64,000 nucleotides of DNA from Eurosta solidaginis (Eukaryota; Arthropoda; Insecta; Diptera; Tephritidae), in assembly GCF_040869045.1 (NCBI RefSeq), contig NC_090319.1:13596314-13660313 (forward strand), in the 5' to 3' direction. The notes under the pieces were generated by a model, which ran no database searches, had not been told where the DNA came from, and was given only the letters and a program-made list of their open reading frames with translations. How positions within the stretch are numbered: position 1 is the stretch's first letter; each line of letters opens with the position of its first letter. A program made the position numbers and the translations under genes. Of this stretch, positions 33,963 to 45,900 are shown piece by piece.

Positions 33963-36900
33963 CTGTGAATTAAAAAAAAAATTAAAAACAATTACAAAAT
34001 ATACCGCGATGAAGAATTATTATAAATACAACTCGAAAAAGACAAAAAAAGAACTGATCGTCTCGGCGATTAAAAGGAGACTCGAAAATTACTCTGGACG
34101 CTTGCAAAATGATAATTTGAAAATAAAATAACGAAAAGTACAGCGATCACAAATGGTTATAAATACAATTCTATTAAGACTGAACTGATGATTTCTTCGA
34201 TTAGAATAAGACTCAAAAATGACTCCCTCATATTTATTGAAAATACAAATACAGCGATCACAAATAGTTACAAATGCGACTCGAATAAGACTGAAAATTT
34301 ATAATTTCCACAATAGAAAGAAGACTCGGAAACAACTCCTTAGTACGCTTGCAGTGATTCATTGAAAATACAATAACAAAATGTACAGCGATCAAAAATG
34401 TAAATAAAGAAAATTACATGAAGACTGAACTGATAATTTACGCGATCAAAATAAGACTCAAAAATGACTCCCTCGCACGCTTGCAAAGTGAGTCATTGAA
34501 AATACAAAAATAAAATGTACAGCGATCACAAATGATTGTAAATATGACCCGATGAAGACTTGAAACTGATTATTTCCGTGATTAAAATAAGACTCAAGAA
34601 TGACTCGCTAGAAGCAATTTGTTCAAAATACAATAACAACTTGTGCACATTGAGCACAAATTTTTATAAAACTGACTTGAGAACTCTGTATTTTAAATTT
34701 AAGAGTTTTCAACTATTTCACCTGAATGGGATAACAACGAGCCGTGCGCATCTTGCGCAACCAATATAAACGTCTCTTATCAAATATTAACAAAAATCAG
34801 CTGTTCTATCAATCAATTAAAACTTACACTTGCACTGCCATCTAGCGTATGATAGCAACTGCCAGTAATGCAGTGCAAATACTAGTGCCATAGTACAAAT
34901 AGATTTCTTTGTGTGCGCATAATCTTTATTTTTAACAAATTATTTTAATAAAATATAGCTAAACAAAAGCACTACGACCAAACTGCCCAAAGCTCGCTAA
35001 TAGCCCGAATCTCCATATTTACAACCAAAACTTTACTTATAGATTTGGATTTCAAATAAGAGCGAAAAAGGGAACAGCAATTAGAAATAATATATATGAT
35101 AATATTGATTGAGCCACATTTATGGCAGCGTCACAATGAAATTTCTCATGTTAATGAGTTTTGATGCAAAAGCGAAAAGCGTCACAATCCCCAAAGATGT
35201 TGCGTTTGTAAATATAAAAGAACTGCAGACTTAGCAGTTCTAACTTATTTCGGCTCGTCTATTCATATACAAAACAAATCGCGAAGCATTCTTATACTAT
35301 CACTATACAGGAAAAATAATTGCTAACATATTTTATCTCCTGTTCGCTTGTAAAAAAAAAATACAGTTTTTAATTGTGAAAAATGTTAGAAAATACCAAT
35401 GAGTGGGAAAAATAATTACACCTGGAAAGCACTCATGCCAAAACAAATGTCAAATTCTTCTTCTTATGCTTTACTTGCAACAAAAGTTGAAAGTTGGCTA
35501 CTTTTACATGTCAGATGGCGCTATTTGTTGCTCTCCATGAAAATACCTGCAATCTACTCATCTGTCAGGCACGATGATGCAACAAAAATCTTATGTGACG
35601 TGGTTTTTACTAATCATGTTCTCCTTACCTTATCAAGGCAATAATGTCCTTGCGCGTAATCATGAAATAAAGATTTACGTTCGTCATCTAAATCTGCATC
35701 ATAATCGGTTAGCTCTAAATCTTCTTCATCCTCATTTGTATTGGTATAATGACGTAATTTTCCATCATCCAAGAGCACCAACTGATCTGCGCTCTAAATT
35801 AATTAAAAATTTTAAATTTTGAAAACCGTAACTAGGCTGAATTACAAACAAGATGCCACAAACTACACTAAACACTTAATTATTTAAGTATTTAATTTCT
35901 TAGCATTAAACAACTAACTGTGCAAGCTACTATTGTACTACACTAAGTACTTACACCTTGATAATGATATATAGGCCATGTCTGCATTGTGCCACAAGCT
36001 GGTATACCAATAACAAACTTAAATTTCACATCAACATTATGAACACCTTGATAGTTGGTAAACATTGGTTGAAAGTAATCTGCAAAAGAAGAGGAAAGTA
36101 GAATAAAGTGCAATGTGAACAGAGAGTTTAAAGTTTATGTTTTATTTGTAGTTGCATATTTTTGTAGTTGTTTAATGATATTTAAATCTATCTTAGGAAT
36201 ATACATATATGTAACTTCATAGTAAATAGAACAAAACTACATTTACACATATCGCACCAATTTTACACGCAATTGAAACTTGTTGCATCGCATCACCAGC
36301 ATTCATTAAACTTTAATGGTAATAATCTAGTTTAACAGTTATAGCGCACACAAGTTTTCGCATATCTCAACTACTTCCTACAGTCGCTTTAAGAGCTAAT
36401 CGTACGAGAAATACTTTAATAGCGTTTACCGATTACCGATTTTGTTTTCTTAAAGGTCGCTAGTCATTGTTGGTAACTGTCGTTAATAAGAATCACTACG
36501 GATACACCGTAGGGAGTTGCGGAGCTCGATTAGAACTGCCCACATCTGCATCACTTCCTTAAACCTGCGAGAAGTGTTAGAACAACCACTTTCCTGGCGT
36601 GTGCCCCTGCTTACAGTTTGGGTTGTTGTTCATGTTAGCTTGCATGATTCCAATCTCCAGCATCGATTACCATCATTTGCATGTCTGACTGCTTTCTACA
36701 GCCTTTTGTAGGGCCAAGTGCGCCTGTTTCTATTGAATTCCCTTTCGATATACAGGTTGGATTCTAAGTGCCACTTGCAAAGCGGCAATTTTTTTTTTTT
36801 AGCTAAGATTTATTTTAAAAAATTGGTCAAAAATGTAAGAGTTAAAAAGTTAACTTACCATTCTGCAAGTGGACCTAAGGTTAATTACTTGTAGTAAATA

Positions 36901-39900
36901 TAGTGATCTTTATACAGTTCTTATCAATTCGCATAGGGAAATTTCGGTTGACTTGTTGACTCTTTGATAGGATTCATTTACCGGTGCGAGGTTTCATTCG
37001 GGGAACTATTTATTCATTGGGATGACAAGGGAGAGCTGCACTGAGTCCATCCATGTCATAATCCTCTTTCTTAAAAAGCAGTCATTGATGTATTCTTCGG
37101 AAACGATCTAGCTCGGGTCCTGAAGGCTCGCGGGTATTCTGTATTGAGGAGCAGAATGATTTCCAAAACTCAGACTTGGTCTTTCTTTCAGCTGCCTATC
37201 CAGGCCTAGTACATGCATATTTCAGCGAAAAAAGGCGCATGAGAAATGTTTTGTCGAAGAACCCCAATCATTGCCGTCAAACACAACTTCCTTGCAAGCT
37301 TTAAATCATGATTTCCCTCATTTTCTATTGTATTGAGGATAGTTATAAGAGATGAGAAATATCTGAGTTGAACTCATTTTTAAATTAAATCAAGTAAATT
37401 TCAGTCAAACAGGATGTTAAATCTCATTCCAATTGACAAAAAATAAATAAATTTTGAATGGTGATGAAAACTACCCATCTATGCTTTCCACCTTATCTTT
37501 CTATCTCAGTGCTGACCTATGGCCCAGGTTTTTTTTTTTTAAAGAACGTTGTGGCAGCGCGCTGCCCTCAAGTAGCCCAATGTACCCAGGCTACTCCTGT
37601 TCACGCGATTGATTTATATATATATAATAACTTTTTTTGTTTTTTGTTTTTGCCGAGTCTTTGACGGGCAGCGGTTTGTCAAGCGTCGCGATCTGAGACT
37701 GCTCAGCTATAGAAGAGATTTCATCAGCCAAGCGTAATACTTAAAGAGAACAGAAGCAAATGTATTATACATTAATTATTAAGAGAGGTGAGAACTATCT
37801 TTTTTATAGAAAAAAGGTAGTCCGAGCTACCAAGTGTGTTTGAGTGAGAGTTATATTCTTGGCATAAACGCCGAAAAGGTTCATTTTGCGATGGAAAGAA
37901 AACCTCTTAGCAAAATATTCACTGCCTTAGCAGCATGGCAAAATCAAACAGGTGTGACGGCCGGTAATCAGAAGATTGGTACTTTTTAATATGATTTGGC
38001 AATTCAACTTCCAGCAGAGTACGTTTTCGACATCAGTCCGCCATGCTTAGCAGGCTCCAGGAATGGTGATCACGAGCCTTGTAAAAAAAATTGATATAAA
38101 ACGAAACGAGAAAAGATCGCATGCCACAAGCTTGTTTTCAAATCTGTGATGTGAGATATCTTACGCGATATTCAAGAGAAAGATACTTCTACAGATTTAT
38201 GAATCTTTGCGCTGTGCGAACGGCGAACATCGTTGAGAATATTTCCCTGAAAATGCCACTGGCTAGTGGAGGGGCGGTCTGTTGATCAACCGTTGGGTGA
38301 AAACTTTTTGAACGCACCGATGAGTATGTTGGTCCACTCAATGGTTTGGATTTTACGTCAAGCTATTGAGCATATCATCACTGAGGCTCACTTGCAGAAC
38401 TGAAACTTATCTTTTTAACTCAAAATTAACTCTGAACGAAAAAAAAATAACTTGCCGCTCTGCAAGTGGGCCGGAACGTATTGTAACGAATTTACTTGCA
38501 AATCCTCTTATTTGCCCTTCTGCAAGTTGGAATCACTAAACTGTTGAATAAATAACTCCAATATTTAATAATGGAAAAATGGTCTTTATTAAAGTGCTTC
38601 GCAATAACACTTATGCTTTGCAACTAGCTAGCCTTTTATACTCTCTGATTTCTTCGCTCGCATCTTCTTGGCGCTTCCATTTCCAGAATCTACTAGTTGT
38701 CCATGAGCTCTCAAATTTCTCCGCTGTAACTACAATTGCACGATTTTATAGCTTCTCTCATTGCATACTTTCAGGAGTATCTCAGATATATGCATGTAGT
38801 TGTGCCTTGCTTCTCAGCTGCGTGTACCTACATATGTGTAGACACGTTTATGTAGACTGTCTGTATTATTGTTGTTGTGACTTCATTTACTTAGCATCAA
38901 CTTGGGATGTGAGTATCACTTAGTGTTACTCATAATCGTCACAGTATTTATTCTGACGTCTGACAGTTCTTTGACATTTCTTGGTTATGAGTATTGTGAA
39001 TTCCTACAAGTGAAAAATCTTTCCATTCCTTCATTGCCATACCTACCTTGACAGGGTTAAGGCTGACAGAGAGAATGGCTATCACGAATGGCCAGAGAAT
39101 GGAAGAAAGGTTTGTTTTTTGCTAGCGATAAATAAATTGAATCGCCAATTATAATTGGTATAACTATTAAAAAATTATTAAAAAAGCTTGAGATATAACA
39201 ATTACATATATTATAAATTTGATCATTACCAATTAAAGTTCCCGGGTGACCTAATTCAACTCGAATAATAATTCTTAATGAAGTTCCAAACATTCCTGCT
39301 TAAGCTCAAATATGATCGAAAAATACTATTGATTTAAGTAATCGAACACTGATTTAATAGGTGATCGAGGTTGTTTACTATTGTGAACTTTTTTCACCCA
39401 TTTGAAGGAATTCCCAATGGTTATGAATACAATGTTTTCTCTAAATATTGTAACGAATTTAGAGAATTCCGCTTATTCCAAACCTTTCTGCTAACGTTCG
39501 AATCGCTAAACTGTTGAATAAATAACTCCAATATTCAGTAATGCAAAATGGTCTTTATTAGACTACTTTGAGAGTACTTCACAATAACTCTTAATAAAAA
39601 CTGATTAGTCATGACTCAGCTTGCGCTGCTTTTATACTCTCGGTTTCCTCGTTCACCCATTTTTCCTAAGGTCTAGTAATTACGCGAACTTCATGCTTGG
39701 TTACCAGGTATATACATGTATATTTGTAGTTTGTAGTCATATGCGTATGTATATGAGAGTACTACTTCGGCTGATGATTACATGCGTGTGTATCTCTCCG
39801 CTGCACAGTGTTTTCACTTTTAGGATGCCAAAATTAATAACATACAAACCAATGGAGCAATTCATTTGAAATTTTGCAGTGTGGTTGCAGATACCTAAAT

Positions 39901-42900
39901 CTCATTTGAGAATAAAAATGGGCGTGATCCGCCCACTTTTTCTCCTTGCCCTCATATAAGGTGATATTTCACATAAACATATTTTCTACTTTAAAAGCAT
40001 TTTCCAGCGCCAATATAAATAAAAATATTTCTTAACTTTAGCTTAGAGGCTTTTGATTAATATTTAAACAATTTTATTTTCAAAGTCAAACACAACATAG
40101 GTACATATATTTGTAAAAACTGAATCGAAATACATAGTTATAAATAAAAAGTGATATTTTAACTAGTATAAAGTTAGTCGGAGTCAATATCGTCGACATG
40201 CTCTGGTTCAGATAATAAGCCAATAACTTCACTCGTTAATGCTCGCCGCTTTGACCTAGGGGTTTTCCGCAAACTGTTTATGAACGGGTCTGACGATATC
40301 AGCAATCTGTGCAGCAAATCCAAGTTACTACAAATTCTTGACTTTTTTGTGGTGAAAATTTCACGATAGTTTCGTGTATCTTTGTTTCTGGACTCTTGAG
40401 CTTCTTCCGAAAGTTGACCAATAGGAAGAATAGCAGACACGATTATACTCTTTCCATTAAACAGAATTTTATGTACGCTCACTGGCATATTGTTCCAAGC
40501 ATATTCCGATAGATATAGTACCCTTGTCTCTGTCACATAGTGGTCAAAAGCTTCAGAATTTATTTGAAACCCACATCCTATGCATGAAAGTATTGTATGA
40601 AACCTTTCCAAAAGATTGATGTTTATGCCGGTTATGTATGATGTTATTTCAGGATCTCCAAAGAATCTTCTCGCAGTGTTGTCATCATTTATGTTACCAG
40701 TTTTTTGCTTGGCATATAAATCAAAAGACCAACTTCTTTCCTGAACCTATTTTGGATATGTTCTTTCTTCTTTTTCATCTTTTCCTTATTTTCTTCGCCC
40801 CGCAAACACCATCTTCATTTCCATTCGATAAGCGATGTGTAACATACATTCCATGCCTCGTATCGAAGAATGTAAAAGGGAAATTCCGAAAGCAAGCATG
40901 CTTTTGTCAACATTTCGCTCTGGCAGGGCTCGCATATTCTTCATATCTTTTGGAGAAGCCCCACATATCTAGCACTTTTGTGATGATTTATATGCCGACA
41001 GAGCGTTAGGTAGACGTTTATGTGATGTATACATACATACGTATATTCCCGACGCACTCAATTGCTTAGAAGTATCACCCATAATAGACGACCCTCAGGT
41101 AGGCGTGCATACATAACATAAGTTGATGGGATAAGTGCACAACTCGTTAACTATGGGAAAACTCATATGATAAACAATGAAGGCTATTCAGTGCACAAGT
41201 TTCCTTTTTCTGGGTTTTTACCATTTCAGGTATAACTGTCTTTTTTGGGATCTAGTATTGTAGACTTGAATTGAGGACATTCCATTGTTAGGTCACTGCG
41301 CTTCATACGTGAGCGAGGGCATAGAGACATTAAGTTGGCGATTACAAAGAAAAACGCAAAATTTCGCAATGGTTTTTTTTTTTTTTTATCTGAAACTATA
41401 TGAAATTCCCTTCAATATGTATGTATTCGTTCAATGGAATTGGGCGGAATCATGCAAGTTTTATTCTATTGAAACCTAAAAATTGTCTAAGCTTACCAAA
41501 CTTTTAGTGGTTGTCTAAAACAAAAAAACATAGAATTACAAAAAATGCCTACGTGGTTGAGACTTACCAATGCTGTTATAAACTACCCAAGTATGTTAAA
41601 TAAAATAGTTTGAAGTCAAAACAGTTATCGAAAAATCCACCACGTGGCCACAAAGTTGGTCAACAATTTTGGACTGTGAAATGATTTTTACACTTGTTTC
41701 AATTATCCAAGTATCATAATGCTTATCATGGTGATCGTGGGTTTTTCACTTTGCTGTGTATACATTTTCTTAATAGTTGGTTATTAATCTGTTGCATGTC
41801 AAAATATTTTTGAGGTTGGAGAACATTGTTTTTTGGACTTTTGGTATCCTAAAAGTGAAAAAAGTTACACTGTGCGCTGCCTTGTATGTATGTGTATAAA
41901 TGATGATTGATTTGTTTATGCGCATACGAGTGGCTGCTTAGTATCGGCTTAGTGATGCTAGTATCACTTAGTGATGCTAAGATTCGTCACAATATTGTTA
42001 TAAGTAAGTCAGATGCATTCTGAAGATCGGTTACCAGATCTTCAGTCATTTGCATACTTTTCTAGTTACTGCTATTATCTGCCTGACAATCCTTTTCGTG
42101 CGACTGGTGTTTTCAAGCTATAATCCTGCAACTTATGCCTGGTTTTTCAGTGCGAGTTTAAACACTAGTTAAAGTTGACTAAAGTTTAACCTTGCCACTT
42201 TGTTCGATAACATACAATTTTGCTGCTCATCTCAGTTTAAGCAGGCGAACTGGCAGGGTTAAACTCTAGTCAACTTTAAATGTAGTTTAAACTTAGCACT
42301 GAAAAACCCGGCCTTAGCTAGCTGAGACAAATTATAGAAAATATCTTTCTCTCACTTCCGTTTAATTACTCAATTTCTTTTGTTAAAAATGTGCATATTC
42401 ATACTTTTCCATGTCACTGTACCTAAAAGCCTTCCTCTAGAATATCTTGCCAAATGAGGAAATAAACAATTAAGGCATGCGACGGGCACACACCGACATT
42501 CAGCAAACAGTTCAATGCGCTTCACTTGGAAAACATCTCATGCACTCGCTATGTACTCATAAAAGCAGCGGGCGTGCAACCAAGCTATTTACTGCATTTA
42601 TTTACTCAATCAAAATTTATAATTATTTATCTTTTTGTGCGCGAGTTGCAATAAAAGCCCAGAAACGAATTGAAAACGATTTTATTAATGGCAACTGTTT
42701 TAGAGTTTCGATTAATAATTTTTTGGTTACAAAAAGCCACAAAAAAATTTCACTTGGTGACCATTTAGAGCAGGGCTATTCAAAACTAAAAGTGCACCTG
42801 TATTAGTAAGAGCGCAATCGTCGCGATGATCGTGCGGGTGAATTGATTTTTCATTTAGTCGCTTACTAGCAAGCAACGAGCTAACAACAAGCATATGTAT

Positions 42901-45900
42901 CGCGCATAATTTTTCATACATATTTTGATACCGATCAGCCGATACCCACCACTGATGTTGCTACGCCAAGTGCCAAGCGACGACTTAAGCTGGAGACATT
43001 GGTGCTTTATCGGTAACCGTATCGGTAAACTTTTAACAGCTGATTCGACCAACCTTATGAGAATCAATGCAATCGATTATTGGTGCCGCTAAAGTCGTAA
43101 CCGTATCGTAGCCAACCAATTGGGTTTTGGTTTACCGTCGTAACGATAAACAGCTGATTACGTTAGGGATACGGATACAGCGATACGACATACGGCACCA
43201 ATGACTCCGGCTTAAAGCTGGAAACATTGGTGCTTTATCGGCAACCGTATCGGTAACCTTTTAACAGCTGATTCGACCAACCTTATGAGAATCAATGCAA
43301 TCGATTATTGGTGCCGCTAAAGTCGTAACCGTATCGTAGCCAACCAATTGGGGTTTGGTTTACCGTCGTAACGATAAACAGCTGATTACGTTAGGGATAC
43401 GGATACAGCGATACGACATACGGCACCAATGACTCCAGCTTAACAAGCCAACCTAATAAAACCGCACTGCGTTTTTTTAGCGCACGCAAACAACCGGCGC
43501 TTTTTGCCCTAACCCAAATAAGCATGCGTTGCGACAATGTAAAGCATGTGTGCAAACGTCAAATCTAAATGTCACGCAGAACAAAAATTGGAAATCGAGT
43601 TAGGTTTTCACCCAGCAAATTCAATTTGAGTTGCTCTCATACAAGTTGTATGCGCATGAGACATTTTTGACAGAAAATGACTTGCGTGCGTTTATATTAG
43701 GTTGGCTTGTAACTCAATTAACGAAGACAGATCGAATCATATGCGTGTGAATTGAGAGGGCACAATTGTGCTATGAAATGAATAGCCCTGATTTAGAGCA
43801 TCAAAAAAATATATAGCCACCATAAATCTGGAAATAGTTCTGTTCCCGAAATAGTCCGAAGATAGTCCCGAAATGACCTATAGATAGTCCTGGAATCACT
43901 CTAAAATGATCTCTAAAGTAGTCCCGAATCGGCTCCGTAATGATTTCAGAAACAATTCAACTTTGCATACATTTCTATCTATATGTAATTCCGTAGTTGT
44001 TTGTTTGTTTGCAATTTTATTGAGATCACAAGAATGTCTGCATAATACAAACAAAGAAATTGCAGAATTGAAGAACTTCATCTGGCTGACAAATCGGCCA
44101 CTGACCACTCTCGATGCATGCAAGATTGTGCTGTATTATTTTAGCTTTATTGTTTATATTCACCGATCTGGCGATCGAATGCAAAATGCTTTTGTTAATT
44201 TACAGTTTTGTGATAAATTACTTTGTAACAGCTGCAAATTCATAATAGAAAACAGACAATTATTGAATATGAAATATGTTTATCGGGGCATATGAGTGTA
44301 TGCATACATATACACATGCGAGTAAAAAAATAGCATTAATTTCATCAATTTTTTTCTCCTATTCTTTTATTGTTTTGATTTAAAAACAAAAAACAAATGA
44401 TTTGTATAACGAAAACCAAATTCGAAAGATTTTCGAAGAAATTGGAAAATTCAAGAAATTTTAAGTCTTGCTAATCTATCTGGCGGCCACCGTGGTGTGA
44501 TGGTAGCGTGCTCCGCCTATCACACCGTATGCCCTGGGTTCAACTCCCGGGCAAAGCAACATCAAAATTTTAGAAATAAGATTTTTCAATTAGAAGAAAA
44601 TTTTTCTAAGCGGGGTCGCCCCTCGGCAGTGTCTGGCAAGCGCTCCGATTGTATTTCTGCCATGAAAAGCTCTCAGTGAAAACTCATCTGCCTTGCAGAT
44701 GCCGTTCGGAGTCGGCATAAAACATGTAGGTCCCGTCCGGCCAATTTGTAGGGAAGAATCAAGAGGAGCACGACGCAAATTGGAAGAGAAGCTCGGCCTT
44801 AGATCTCTTCGGAGGTTATCGCGCCTTACATTTATTATTTTTTTTTTTAATCTATCTATATATGTATATAAAAATGAATGTCCGTTTGTGTGAGGCTTAT
44901 AGAATAAAAAACTATCCCGTCGATTTTGTTCAAACTTTCACATAAATTGCGTATACCTCACGCGGTGGTTTGCACATAGGCTTGGTTGCGATCGACGCAC
45001 AGGGTCTCGAGACATAGGCCAAAACGTGGACCCGGGTTCCCCTATAATGTGTTTATAGGATATGGATATCAAATGAAAGCTGTTGATGAGTGCTTTAGTA
45101 GAGAGTAATTTTCATAGTCCTGGATGACTAGGGTCTCGAGATATAGGCCAAAACGTGGACCCGGGTACCCCTAGAATGTGTTTATAGGAAATGGATATCA
45201 AATGAAAGCTGTTGATGAGTGCTTTAGTAGAAAGTAATTTTCATACTCCTGGGTGAATAGGGTCTCAAGATATAGGCCAAAACGTGAACCAGGAGTGATA
45301 TTCGATTTAGTCGCATCAACCTGCCAAAACTGATAAAGATGCATGGGAAGCCGACATAAAGACATGAATTAATAATACCCACGTACCTATTTACATACGT
45401 CCTATTCGATTTGCCTGAAATTTGGTATATAAATTTGCCTATATTAGTATTTACGATGCTTTTTTCCGGGAAGTAGACCAGAGACGGACTGGGACTAGGA
45501 CTGGGACTGAGACTGAGACTAGGAGTGGGACTGGGACTGAGACTCGGAATGGGACTGGAACAAAATACATACCACCCTTTGGGACTGGCAATAAGATATG
45601 AAGAAGAATGAGAAAAACTTCAGAGAAGAGAAAAGAGAGGAGAAGGAGACTGAGAAAGAGATAGAATGAGACGAAGATGTAGATAGATGAGGCGAAAAAT
45701 ACGGAGGGAGGAGTGAATACAAAGATTAGGAAAAAATGTAGAGGGGGAGGGCAGAGTTAGATGGAAAAAACTTATTAAAATGAATGCAGATAAACCAAAT
45801 TTAGGGCAGAACAACTTCAGCCGGGTCTGCTAGTTTCTAAATAAAAATTGTGAAAATCAATGTTTAATGCCTATTTCATACAGAGGCTTAATGAAATAAT

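Larger units (their letters stand above)
39449..41991 (+). repeat. Second solo LTR (TSD ATAT), split by a Transib
   Basis: Starts TGTAACGAAT and ends ATTCGTCACA, flanked by ATAT at 39445-39448 and 41992-41995. Removing the Transib and one CGCTG leaves 467 bp, the same size as the first LTR. The different target duplication shows an independent insertion, not a pair from one element. Confidence 0.8.

Noticed and set aside
40638..41009. 123-codon plus-strand frame rich in Phe and Leu
   Set aside because: Shadow of the minus-strand Transib transposase, whose conserved blocks explain the sequence.
38482..41991. A single LTR retrotransposon with two LTRs
   Set aside because: The two LTRs have different target duplications (GTAT, ATAT) and no gag-pol between them.
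44483..44560. Possible functional tRNA gene (A and B boxes)
   Set aside because: No full cloverleaf or proper acceptor pairing; it continues into a SINE body that is repeated at 55 kb.
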